A DNA stretch of 48,890 nucleotides, from contig JAHBTR010000009.1 of the NCBI GenBank assembly GCA_019638475.1, positions 1-48,890 on the forward strand, read 5' to 3'. Below are positions 35,984 to 44,105 of this stretch, in pieces. Made by a program: the position numbers and the translations under genes. Within the stretch, counting starts at the first letter, position 1. Each line of letters starts with the position of its first letter. The notes under the pieces are model-generated. The model was given only the letters and a program-made list of their open reading frames with translations. It had not been told where the DNA came from and searched no databases. The stretch comes from Chitinophagaceae bacterium (GTDB taxonomy: Bacteria > Bacteroidota > Bacteroidia > Chitinophagales > Chitinophagaceae).

Positions 35984-36700
35984 TTATAAAAACTTTGCTG
36001 CTTTTTCTAAATCTTCTGGGGTATCAATTTCTATACCCATATATTCTGTAACTACCATTTTTAAAAGAATACCATTTTCTATATAGCGTAAACATTCAAT
36101 TTTTTCAGCTATTTCTAAAGGGGTCATTTGCCATTGTGTAAAATTAATAAGAGCCTGTTTTTTAAACGCATAAACGCCAATATGTTCATAATATACAGGA
36201 GTTATATCTTTATTTCTGTGATAAGGTATTGGAGAGCGACTAAACATTAAGCTATTCATGTTTTTATCTACAGCTACTTTTACATAGTTAGGGTCTTGAA
36301 TTAATTTTTCATCATTTAATACTTGCATTAAACTGGCTACTTGAACAGTACTATCATTAAAAGTAGCTAATAATTTTTCTAAAGGTTCTTTTTTTACAAA
36401 AGGTTCATCGCCTTGTACATTTACCACAATATCTACATCTATGTTTGTAATAGCTTCAGCAATTCTATCACTTCCACTTTCGTGTTCTTTTATACTCATT
36501 ACAGCTTTGCCACCATTATTAACTATTTCATTAAAAATAATTTCGCTGTCTGTAACTACCCAAACTTCATTAAACAAACCAGTAGCTAAGGTATTATCAT
36601 AGGTATGCCTTATAACAGTTTTATTGCCCAGTAATTGCATCAGCTTGGCAGGAAAACGTGTTGCAGCATAACGTGCAGGAATAAAAGCAGCTTTTTTCAT
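35984..36700 (-). CDS. kdsB: 3-deoxy-manno-octulosonate cytidylyltransferase (CMP-KDO synthetase)
   Basis: KdsB activates KDO with CTP for transfer to lipid A. The N-terminal [15 protein letters not shown] (residues 7-21), [20 protein letters not shown] and [10 protein letters not shown] motifs are all present, and the C-terminus carries the usual [11 protein letters not shown]. Length 238. With kdsD in this window it shows that the organism makes KDO-containing lipopolysaccharide. It is not clustered with the other kds genes. Confidence 0.95.
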   Translation of the reverse strand: MKKAAFIPARYAATRFPAKLMQLLGNKTVIRHTYDNTLATGLFNEVWVVTDSEIIFNEIVNNGGKAVMSIKEHESGSDRIAEAITNIDVDIVVNVQGDEPFVKKEPLEKLLATFNDSTVQVASLMQVLNDEKLIQDPNYVKVAVDKNMNSLMFSRSPIPYHRNKDITPVYYEHIGVYAFKKQALINFTQWQMTPLEIAEKIECLRYIENGILLKMVVTEYMGIEIDTPEDLEKAAKFL

Positions 36701-36722
36701 AAATATCCTTTGTTAAGCACAG

Positions 36723-36730
36723 CAAAATTA
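36723..36730 (-). promoter_or_regulatory. -7 promoter element of kdsB (TAATTTTG)
   Basis: A TAnnTTTG match on the minus strand, 22 bases before the kdsB ATG. It would give a short leader. Confidence 0.4.
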
Positions 36731-36880
36731 ATTGTTATACGAATTTGATTTCTACAATAAACCATTCTTTTCCGTACAAATGGAAGTAAACAATTTTCGA
36801 GTTGTTCCGAGAAATTCGGAATTTAGACCAATTTTATTGGGTTATTACAAATATGCTTTCGGTATTACACTTTTCTACGC

Positions 36881-37438
36881 TTATTTTTTAAACCCAATTC
36901 TTTCTCTTGCATCCCATTTACGTTGTGCAGCTTTTTCATCTAATAAATTTTCCATTGCATCGTAAATTTGGCTTAGCTGCGTATCATGTTCACCTATTCG
37001 TTGTTTTATTTCTTTTAATTGTTCTTTTATATCCATTTGCTGTAAAGTTATTTGGCGTATTGCTACAAAAGCCCTCATAATAGCAATGTTCATATTTATG
37101 GCACGGTCGCTGTTTAATATACCACTAAGCATTGCTACACCTTGCTCTGTAAAGGCATAGGGTAAGTACCTTGTACCTCCTCTTTTTGAGGTTTCAATTT
37201 GCAACCTCAAAGGTTTTTGTTGTTTTTCTAAGGTTTCAACCCGAAACCTTATATTATCCCACTCCTCTTTAGTAAGTTGAAACATAAAATCTTTTGGGAA
37301 TCGTTTTATATTTCGTTTTACGGCGAGGTTTAGTGCTTTCGTTTCAATTTCGTAAAGAGTTGCCAAATCTCTATCAAGCATTACTCTTTCTCCTCTTATT
37401 TCACAAATTCTGTTTTGAATAGATTGTATTACTTGCAT
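36881..37438 (-). CDS. ORF6N-domain protein (phage-type DNA-binding)
   Basis: The N-terminal ORF6N domain is clear: QNRICEIRGERVMLDRDLATLYEIETKALN, KRNIKRFPKDFMFQLTKEEW, then RYLPYAFTEQGVAMLSGIL. The last third is a charged coiled coil (LKEIKQRIGEHDTQLSQIYDAM). ORF6N is typical of phage antirepressors and is widespread in Bacteroidota chromosomes. I took the ATG at 37438 (185 residues) instead of one 12 codons upstream, because the domain begins there. No other phage gene is nearby, so it is a solitary accessory gene. Confidence 0.88.
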   Translation of the reverse strand: MQVIQSIQNRICEIRGERVMLDRDLATLYEIETKALNLAVKRNIKRFPKDFMFQLTKEEWDNIRFRVETLEKQQKPLRLQIETSKRGGTRYLPYAFTEQGVAMLSGILNSDRAINMNIAIMRAFVAIRQITLQQMDIKEQLKEIKQRIGEHDTQLSQIYDAMENLLDEKAAQRKWDARERIGFKK

Positions 37439-37841
37439 ATTGTTTATTATTGAATTGAAAAGCAAGTTTAGCAAAAAAATATACAGTTGTGAATAATATA
37501 TTATTGCAAAAGAATTATTCTTTCTATATTAGTAGTAGCTAAAAAATTACCCAATATTTTTATTGGGAAAACATATTAGTACTAAAATGAAAAACTAAAA
37601 ACGAAAAAAATCCGAAGAACGAAATCCGAAATCCGAAAAAACTAAACAAAAGTTGAAAAAATTTGTACCTCTATTTTAGGACAAGACTAAATAAACTTGT
37701 CAGCTTTTGTCATACTGAGCTTGTCGAAATATGTCGAAAGCGATTGATTATGTTGGTTACATAAAAAAACTGCACCAAGAAGTTAACCTAAAACTAAACC
37801 TGAGAAACTTCTGATGCAGTAAAGAGTTTAATGCAAAGCTA
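37439..37841. other. Intergenic region with a solo repeat arm
   Basis: No gene is seen. Around 37590-37640 are short CGAAATC-type direct repeats. A half copy of the REP-like element lies at 37708-37740. Past it the sequence (37755-37820) is unremarkable and leads to the end of the DUF6952 gene. Confidence 0.5.
37708..37740. repeat. Solo arm of the TGTCA...GAGCTTGTCGAA element
   Basis: TGTCATACTGAGCTTGTCGAA matches the left arm of the two hairpin repeats at 48492-48685, but the inverted right arm is absent. It is probably a remnant or a single REP unit. Confidence 0.8.
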
Positions 37842-38090
37842 CTATTTATCTATAGAACCCAATACTTTTTTTGCAAACATATTAAGTGCTTCACTTTCTT
37901 TCATTCCTTCATTCACTAATTGATGTACTTCTAAAGCACCACAAATATTTGTTATTAGTTCGCCAATAATATCTAATTCTTCTTCTTTTATACCTCTGGC
38001 TTCTGTTACAGATTCTAATACATCTAATGTAGCAGATAATTTTTCTGGAGAAGATGTTTGATATAATTGTCTAATTATTGGTAATTTCAT
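37842..38090 (-). CDS. DUF6952 small protein in a redox operon
   Basis: An 82-residue, mostly helical acidic protein (VTEARGIKEEELDIIGELITNICGALEVHQLV). I recognise the pattern as DUF6952, a Bacteroidota family of unknown function found next to thioredoxin and peroxiredoxin genes. Its start overlaps the end of the thioredoxin gene by 20 bp, implying coupled translation. It has one cysteine (GALEV is preceded by NIC). Confidence 0.78.
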   Translation of the reverse strand: MKLPIIRQLYQTSSPEKLSATLDVLESVTEARGIKEEELDIIGELITNICGALEVHQLVNEGMKESEALNMFAKKVLGSIDK

Positions 38091-38385
38091 AAAATAAATT
38101 ATTTAATTCTTCTACTTTATTTGTTTGTATCTGATTGATAAATTGTCCATTTACAAAAGAAGCAAATGTGGGCAAATTATCAACCTTTGCTAACTTACGA
38201 GATTCTGGCATTTTTTCAGCATCTACATAAACAAAAGTTACAGCCTCATTTTCTGAAGCTAATTTTTTAAACTTAGGTTTCATAATTCTGCAATTACCAC
38301 ACCAGCCTGCTCCATATTGTACCATTACTTTATTGGTATTAGATACTATATTTTGTAAATTATCTTCTGTTATTTCTATAAACAT
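38071..38385 (-). CDS. Thioredoxin-family protein with a CGNC active site
   Basis: A compact 104-residue thioredoxin fold. The active site is W28-C29-G-N-C32 in place of the canonical CGPC, and the cis-Pro loop is DNLPTFASF. It lies 10 bp downstream of the peroxiredoxin gene, so it is the likely dedicated reductant of that enzyme. Changing Pro to Asn in the CxxC should alter redox potential. It is cytoplasmic, with no signal peptide. Confidence 0.88.
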   Translation of the reverse strand: MFIEITEDNLQNIVSNTNKVMVQYGAGWCGNCRIMKPKFKKLASENEAVTFVYVDAEKMPESRKLAKVDNLPTFASFVNGQFINQIQTNKVEELNNLFYEITNN

Positions 38386-38395
38386 TATTCAAAAA

Positions 38396-39028
38396 TTAAT
38401 GGTTAGATAAATATGCTGCTACACCTTTTCTATCAGCATTCATAGCATCTTTTCCTTCTTCCCAATTAGCAGGGCAAACTTCTCCATGTTTTTGAACATG
38501 GGTATAAGCATCTATTAATCGTAAATATTCTTGAACATTTCTTCCTAAGGGCATATCATTAATGCTTTCATGAAATACTTTTCCTGTTTCGTCTATTAAA
38601 TAAGTAGCTCTATATGTTACATTATCGCCACTTACATCTTCAGTATCATCATCATTAAAAATATATTCAGTATCTAAAATGTCCAATTCGTCTGCTAAGG
38701 CTCTATGTGTATCTGCTAAAATTGGGTAAGTAATACCTTCAATACCACCTTGGTCTTTAGGTGTATTTAACCAAGCAAAATGCACTTCTGCAGTATCGCA
38801 AGATGCTCCTATAATAGCAGTATTTCTTTTATCAAACTCAGGCATAGCTTCTTGAAAAGCATGTAACTCTGTAGGGCATACAAAAGTGAAATCTTTTGGA
38901 TACCAGAATAACAACACTTTCTTATTCTTTTTTACTGCTTCTTCTAATACATTTAATTTAAAAGTATCGCCCAAATCTGTTATTGCATTTACTGCAATGT
39001 TGGGAAACTGTTTTCCTACTAATGACAT
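38396..39028 (-). CDS. Typical 2-Cys peroxiredoxin (AhpC/Prx1 class)
   Basis: It reduces hydrogen peroxide and organic hydroperoxides. The peroxidatic cysteine C51 is in FTFVCPTELHAF and the resolving cysteine C185 in GEVCPANW. GLG-type resistance motifs are not obvious, and the C-terminus ends shortly after the resolving Cys (210 residues). It is the first gene of a Prx-Trx-DUF6952 operon with an exact -7 promoter element 36 bases upstream. Confidence 0.93.
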   Translation of the reverse strand: MSLVGKQFPNIAVNAITDLGDTFKLNVLEEAVKKNKKVLLFWYPKDFTFVCPTELHAFQEAMPEFDKRNTAIIGASCDTAEVHFAWLNTPKDQGGIEGITYPILADTHRALADELDILDTEYIFNDDDTEDVSGDNVTYRATYLIDETGKVFHESINDMPLGRNVQEYLRLIDAYTHVQKHGEVCPANWEEGKDAMNADRKGVAAYLSNH

Positions 39029-39063
39029 AATTTATTGTTTTTTTTTTTGTATAATTTATACTG

Positions 39064-39071
39064 CAAAGGTA
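39064..39071 (-). promoter_or_regulatory. -7 promoter element of the peroxiredoxin operon (TACCTTTG)
   Basis: An exact TAnnTTTG match on the minus strand, about 36 bases before the ATG, leaving an A-rich leader. No operator for a peroxide regulator was recognised. Confidence 0.55.
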
Positions 39072-39180
39072 TCTTTAAAAGCAATACTTACTTATTGTTT
39101 TATTTTATACCTAATAGGAAATAGCTATAATGGCTGTAAAAATTATTAATAATAACTATGAAGAAAAGATAGAAGAAAAA

Positions 39181-39687
39181 TTATTTTCTTTTATATATAG
39201 GTACAGTGCTGCAAGGCTCTCCATACATAATACTTTTTACCACAGGCTTTAGTTTAAAAGTAATAGCAGTATAAGCCAATGCTGGTATAGCAATATCGCC
39301 ACAGCCTTTTATAACTACTCTTTTATCTGTATAATCTTGTGGGTTAATATTATCTATTCTTTGTAGCAATAATTGATGCGTAATGGTTTCTTTATCTCCA
39401 GTAGAAACATATAGAGCCTCTGGTTGAAGATAAGAGGCAACCAACATATAAGCCCAAACAGGAATAATAGCATCTGTGGTACAAGTAATGCCAATAATTT
39501 TATTTTTATAAATACCCCAATCTATATTTTGTAAAGCTGTTCTAAATTCTTTTTCTTTCAGAATTAATCCCATAAAAAGAAAATCTTTTAAATCAAATAA
39601 TTCAATATTCTCTTTAGGATAAAAATCTTCTAAGTTCAAAGTAACAATGCCACTTTCGGCTACTTTATTAATAAAAACTTCACTCAT
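39181..39687 (-). CDS. DUF2480 family protein
   Basis: A 168-residue protein with the family pattern GIVTLNLEDFYPKENIELFDLKDFLFMGLILKEKEFR at the start and CGDIAIPALAY, MYGEPCSTVPIYK at the end. The family is nearly confined to Bacteroidota; function unknown. Two cysteines near the middle (ITCTTD, KGCGD) and one near the end are conserved as I recall, but no catalytic motif is evident. A -7 box stands four bases before its ATG. Confidence 0.85.
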   Translation of the reverse strand: MSEVFINKVAESGIVTLNLEDFYPKENIELFDLKDFLFMGLILKEKEFRTALQNIDWGIYKNKIIGITCTTDAIIPVWAYMLVASYLQPEALYVSTGDKETITHQLLLQRIDNINPQDYTDKRVVIKGCGDIAIPALAYTAITFKLKPVVKSIMYGEPCSTVPIYKRK

Positions 39688-39691
39688 GCTG

Positions 39692-39699
39692 CAAAGATA
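39692..39699 (-). promoter_or_regulatory. -7 promoter element of the DUF2480 gene (TATCTTTG)
   Basis: An exact TAnnTTTG match on the minus strand, four bases (CAGC) before the ATG; it predicts a leaderless message. Confidence 0.6.
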
Positions 39700-39745
39700 T
39701 TCTATTATTGAACATTACATTTTCGTTAATTGTAAAAGAATTGTT

Positions 39746-40540
39746 TTACTCTTTTAAAATATCTCTAATAAAATTATGATACTCATTAAACTTTGGAAGA
39801 TTATTATGTCTTCCCCCTTGTATTTTTATTAAAGTAATTTTTGAAGGGCTTAATGCTTGTAGCTTTTCACTTTGGCTTATTGGTATTAACCTGTCTTTTG
39901 TGCCATGGATAATGTAAGTATGACAATTAACTTTTCTTATCCATTTATCTGTTCTTAAATGATAACGCAAAATATATTTTACAGGCAGAATAGGCAAAAA
40001 TCTTTCTACTACTTTTTTAAAATTATAATACGGGGCATCTAAAATTAAATAACGAGGTTTATTATCGCAAGCAATTTTTGTAGCAAAACCACTACCCATA
40101 CTTCTTCCATAAACCAATAAATGATATTCAGGATATTTTTTCTTTAGCTCATTATATACAAACTGCATATCGCTAAGCATTTCTTTTTCGCTTCTTTTTC
40201 CTGTACTTTTTCCAAAGCCCCTATAATCTACCAAAACTACATCATAATTATACCTATAAAAATCCATAGCATATTTTGCCCAGCCCTTTATACTTCTTGT
40301 ATTGCCATGAAAGTATAAAATAAGACCCGATGGATTTTCTCTATAAAAATGTAAACCATTGATACTAACATTAGGTTCTATTTTAAAAAACAATTCGGTA
40401 AATGGAATATTGTATTTAAACCGAAAATCTTGTTGTAATCTTTCTGGTTTAAAGATTAATTTTTCTTGTAAAAAATATATTAATACAGAAATAACAACGA
40501 TGCCTCCTACAATATAGAAAATGATATTACTGATAACCAA
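39746..40540 (-). CDS. Membrane-anchored alpha/beta hydrolase
   Basis: One N-terminal transmembrane helix (about residues 5-24) is followed by an alpha/beta-hydrolase fold. It shows YFHGNTRS (oxyanion region), DYRGFGKS, the nucleophile elbow YGRSMGS with S147, a likely acid in HGTKDRLIP and a likely histidine in GGRHNN near 246. The layout matches the BEM46/ABHD13-like serine hydrolases. The substrate is unknown. The only credible start is a TTG at 40540, since no ATG occurs before the membrane helix. Confidence 0.85.
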   Translation of the reverse strand: MVISNIIFYIVGGIVVISVLIYFLQEKLIFKPERLQQDFRFKYNIPFTELFFKIEPNVSINGLHFYRENPSGLILYFHGNTRSIKGWAKYAMDFYRYNYDVVLVDYRGFGKSTGKRSEKEMLSDMQFVYNELKKKYPEYHLLVYGRSMGSGFATKIACDNKPRYLILDAPYYNFKKVVERFLPILPVKYILRYHLRTDKWIRKVNCHTYIIHGTKDRLIPISQSEKLQALSPSKITLIKIQGGRHNNLPKFNEYHNFIRDILKE

Positions 40541-40630
40541 AATATTTTAGAATAATAAAGTTATATCAAATACGGCTATACTTTGTAAAAAGCATTTTTA
40601 AATCACTTTCTTTTTTTTCAAAGAGTACCT

Positions 40631-40704
40631 TTGCATAGCTTTGTGTATTAGGCAAGGGACTCTGAGGTATTGGTATATTTAGCATTAATTTCCGCAGAGT
40701 GTCT
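40631..40704 (+). repeat. Dispersed repeat, copy A
   Basis: From TTGCATAGCTTTGTG to CCGCAGAGTGTCT, nearly identical to copy B (40726-40800). Copies A and B are in direct tandem. Confidence 0.92.
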
Positions 40705-40709
40705 TTTAG

Positions 40710-40800
40710 TTTCCGCAGAGTCTCCTTGCATAGCTTTGTGTATTAGGCAAGGGACTCTGAGGTATTGGTACATTTAGCATTAATTTCCGACAGAGTGTCT
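40710..40800 (+). repeat. Dispersed repeat, copy B
   Basis: It begins TTTCCGCAGAGTCTCC and continues as in copy A, ending with CCGACAGAGTGTCT. Its first 80 bases correspond to copy C at 24951-25030, between the two R-M systems. Confidence 0.92.
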
Positions 40801-41186
40801 TAGCTTTGCACAAAAGCCTAAAAAGAACACTCTGCGGAGACGACAAAAGAAGAAAAAATACGCCCCCCTTAGTTACAACTTATTTGGCATATAGACTATT
40901 AAGTTTTAAAAAAATCTTTCTGCACATTTTTTGTGCACAATTAGCTATTTGTTTAGAATAACTTTTGTACTTTGTGCATAAGATGCAGAAAATGGTGAAA
41001 TAAGCCATAAATAATCTGAATATAAATGTGAATTAGTGTGAAATAAAAACTATCAGAAAAAATTTTTTAGTACTCTTTTTCTGCTCCATATTCGTTTTTC
41101 TTTCTTGTTTTTGCGTAAAAAATAATTTACCACAAAGCAAATAAGAATAAACTATTGCTAACCACTTTAATTACTGTAAAATATCA

Positions 41187-42761
41187 ATGGAAATAATTAG
41201 TAACCTTGGACGAGATAATAAAAAAAGAAGAAAAAGTGCTGTAGATTTAAGTACTATGGTATATGGTAAAATTCCACCTCAGGCAAGAGAATTGGAAGAA
41301 GCTGTATTGGGTGCTATTATGTTAGAAAAAAGTGCTTTTGATTCTGTAACAGATGTAAACCTTAAACCAGAATGTTTTTATGTAGAAGCTCATCAAATGA
41401 TTTTTAAAGCAATGCAGAATATGCAGCAACGCAGCATTCCCATTGATATTTTAACTGTTGTAGAAGAGCTAAAGAAAAATGACCAATTGGATATTGTTGG
41501 AGGTGCTTATTACATTACTAAACTTACCAATACAGTTGTAAGTACTGCTAATATAGATGCACATGCAAGAATTATTTTACAAAAATTTATTCAAAGAGAA
41601 TTGATAAGAATAAGTGGAGAAATTATAGGCGATGCTTATGAAGATAGTACTGATGTTTTTGATTTATTAGATATAAGCGAAACAAAAATGTTCAACATTA
41701 CCAATAATTATTTAAAGAAAACTTTTGAAGATATTGGTACTGTTTTAACTACAACCATTAATCGTATAGATTATTTAAGAACAAGAACAGATGCTATTAC
41801 TGGCGTAACAAGTGGTTTTGGCAATTTAGACAAAGTTACTAATGGATGGCAGCCAACAGATTTAATTATTTTAGCTGCTCGTCCTTCAATGGGTAAAACA
41901 GCTTTTGCATTAAACCTTGCAAGAAATGCTGCATTAAATCCTGTAAAACCTACACCTGTTGGCTTTTTCAGCCTTGAAATGAGTGCAGGGCAATTGGTAC
42001 AACGTATTCTTAGTGCAGAAAGTGAAGTTCCTTTACATAAAATATCAAGAGGTCAATTAGAAGAACACGAATATTCTCAATTACAAACAAAAGGAATTAA
42101 AAGATTAGAAGCTGCTCCTTTATATATTGATGATACAGCAGCATTAAATATTTTTGAATTTAGAGCAAAAGCAAGAAGATTAGTAAATAAATTTAAAGTT
42201 GGTTTAATTATAATAGATTATTTACAATTAATGAGTAGCACAGGCGATAATAGAAATACCAATAGAGAACAAGAAATTTCAACCATCTCCAGAAATTTAA
42301 AAGCATTAGCCAAAGAATTAGACATTCCAATCATTGCTTTATCTCAATTAAGTCGTGCAGTAGAAACTCGTAAAGAAAGCAAAATGCCACAACTTAGTGA
42401 CCTTCGTGAATCTGGTGCTATAGAGCAAGATGCAGATATGGTAATGTTTATTTATAGAGGTGAATATTATGGTGTAACAACAGACTCTAATGGAGAAGAT
42501 AATAGGTCATTGACAGAAATTAAAATAGCCAAACATCGTAATGGCGATTTAGCTACAATACAATTAAAAGCAAATCTTGCCATACAAAGATTTGAAACTT
42601 GGGACGGAAATAATAATTATTTAGGTTCTAATTTTAAATCGCTTGGTGCATCTTCTACCAACAATCCTTCATCGTCAGAAGGTGGTCGTTTCTTTATACA
42701 TAATAGCAGAATGAATAGTGAAGATTTTGATGAAGGGCATGATGAAAAACCATTTGAATAA
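41187..42761 (+). CDS. dnaB: Replicative DNA helicase DnaB
   Basis: DnaB unwinds DNA at the fork as a hexamer. The N-terminal interaction domain (PPQARELEEAVLGAIM) is followed by a linker and the RecA-like helicase domain, with Walker A ARPSMGKT near residue 231, IIIDYLQLM (Walker B) and LRESGAIEQDADMVMF. It has no intein, and 524 residues is normal. The C-terminal tail is acidic and Ser/Asn-rich. It is a single-gene unit after a long repeat-bearing intergenic region. Confidence 0.96.
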   Translation: MEIISNLGRDNKKRRKSAVDLSTMVYGKIPPQARELEEAVLGAIMLEKSAFDSVTDVNLKPECFYVEAHQMIFKAMQNMQQRSIPIDILTVVEELKKNDQLDIVGGAYYITKLTNTVVSTANIDAHARIILQKFIQRELIRISGEIIGDAYEDSTDVFDLLDISETKMFNITNNYLKKTFEDIGTVLTTTINRIDYLRTRTDAITGVTSGFGNLDKVTNGWQPTDLIILAARPSMGKTAFALNLARNAALNPVKPTPVGFFSLEMSAGQLVQRILSAESEVPLHKISRGQLEEHEYSQLQTKGIKRLEAAPLYIDDTAALNIFEFRAKARRLVNKFKVGLIIIDYLQLMSSTGDNRNTNREQEISTISRNLKALAKELDIPIIALSQLSRAVETRKESKMPQLSDLRESGAIEQDADMVMFIYRGEYYGVTTDSNGEDNRSLTEIKIAKHRNGDLATIQLKANLAIQRFETWDGNNNYLGSNFKSLGASSTNNPSSSEGGRFFIHNSRMNSEDFDEGHDEKPFE

Positions 42762-42830
42762 ATGATATAGTTTGTGGTTAATGACCAATGACTTAATGAC
42801 TATTGACTAATAAAAACTACTAACAAAATT

Positions 42831-44069
42831 ATGATTCAATACAATCGCCACACACTAAATAATGGATTAAAAATATTAGTACATGAAGATGCAAGTACTC
42901 CTATGGCTGTAGTAAATATTATGTATAATGTAGGAGCAAAAGATGAAGATGCTAATAAAACCGGTTTTGCTCATTTATTTGAACACTTAATGTTTGGAGG
43001 AAGTATTAATATTCCAAGTTATGACGAACCATTGCAACGTGCAGGAGGTGAAAACAATGCTTATACCACCAACGATTTAACCAACTATTACTGTGTATTA
43101 CCTGCTAAAAATATTGAAACAGCTTTTTGGTTAGAAAGCGATAGAATGTTAAGCCTTGCATTTAGCAAAAAAAGTTTAGATGTGCAGCGAAAAGTAGTTT
43201 GTGAAGAATTTAAAGAACACTATATCAACAAACCTTATGGAGATATTTGGCACAAGATGAGAAACTTGGCTTATACCACACATCCCTATAAATGGATGAC
43301 TATTGGCAAAGAATTAAGCCATGTAGAAAATGCTACAATAGAAGATGTAAAAAATTTCTTTTTCAAATTTTATAGACCCAATAATGCCATATTAGTTGTA
43401 GCGGGAAATGTAGCAACAAACAATATAATTCAATTAGCAGAAAAATGGTTTGGCAATATTTCTTCTGGTGAAAAATATGAAAGAAACTTACCTATTGAAC
43501 CCCAACAGCAACAAGCAAAATTTTTAGAAATAAAAGCAGATGTGCCTTTAGATGCCATTATAAAAACATGGCATATAGATGCACGTTTAACAAAAGGATA
43601 TTATACAGCAGATTTAATTACTGAAATATTTGGAGGAGGCAATTCATCTCGTTTATACCAAAGCCTTGTAAAAGAAAAACAATTATTTTCTGATATTAGT
43701 TGCTTTCATTTTGGCTCTATAGAACCAGGGTTATTAACGATAGAAGGAAAGCTAACAAAAGGAATAAGTATGCAAAAAGCAGAAGAAGCCATACAAGAAG
43801 AATTAATAAAATTAACAACAGAACAAGTAAATAATAATGAGCTACAAAAAGTAAAAAACAGAACAGAAAGCATTATAACATTTGAAGATATTAGTATTAT
43901 GAGCAGAGCCAATAATTTAGCTTTATATGAATTATTGGGAGATGCAGCTTTAATAAATAATGAACTAAAAAAATATCAAGAAATTACCGAAGCAGATATT
44001 TTACAATATGCTCAAACAATTTTTGATGAAAAAAACAGCAGCACTATTCATTATTATAGTAAGAATTAA
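42831..44069 (+). CDS. M16-family zinc metallopeptidase, catalytic subunit
   Basis: The inverted zinc motif HLFEH (in FAHLFEHLMFGG, near residues 46-50) with a downstream glutamate (E-rich VCEEFKEHY) defines an active M16 peptidase. Length 412 corresponds to two M16 halves. No signal peptide is evident, so it may act in the cytoplasm. The next gene encodes a related protein without the zinc motif, a common heterodimer arrangement. Substrates are probably short peptides. Confidence 0.92.
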   Translation: MIQYNRHTLNNGLKILVHEDASTPMAVVNIMYNVGAKDEDANKTGFAHLFEHLMFGGSINIPSYDEPLQRAGGENNAYTTNDLTNYYCVLPAKNIETAFWLESDRMLSLAFSKKSLDVQRKVVCEEFKEHYINKPYGDIWHKMRNLAYTTHPYKWMTIGKELSHVENATIEDVKNFFFKFYRPNNAILVVAGNVATNNIIQLAEKWFGNISSGEKYERNLPIEPQQQQAKFLEIKADVPLDAIIKTWHIDARLTKGYYTADLITEIFGGGNSSRLYQSLVKEKQLFSDISCFHFGSIEPGLLTIEGKLTKGISMQKAEEAIQEELIKLTTEQVNNNELQKVKNRTESIITFEDISIMSRANNLALYELLGDAALINNELKKYQEITEADILQYAQTIFDEKNSSTIHYYSKN

Positions 44070-44105
44070 ATAATTATTTTTTGAAAAAGTAGTTAAGCAA
44101 ATACA

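Larger units (their letters stand above)
40541..41186. other. Long intergenic region upstream of dnaB with repeats
   Basis: It holds two tandem copies of the dispersed repeat (40631-40800) and an inverted terminal piece, ACACTCTGCGG at 40827-40837, facing CCGCAGAGTGT at 40692-40702. A small hairpin GCACA...TGTGC lies at 40922-40936. The dnaB promoter should lie in 40940-41180. TAACTTTTG and TACTTTG near 40968-40983 resemble but do not exactly match TAnnTTTG. No gene is seen. Confidence 0.6.

Noticed and set aside
36732..36965. Plus-strand 77-residue frame upstream of kdsB
   Set aside because: It overlaps the end of the ORF6N gene and the kdsB promoter region; no recognisable domain.
40922..40936. 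Hairpin GCACA...TGTGC as a dnaB operator or terminator
   Set aside because: The stem is only 5 bp and has no T-run in a useful position; left as a note in the intergenic entry.
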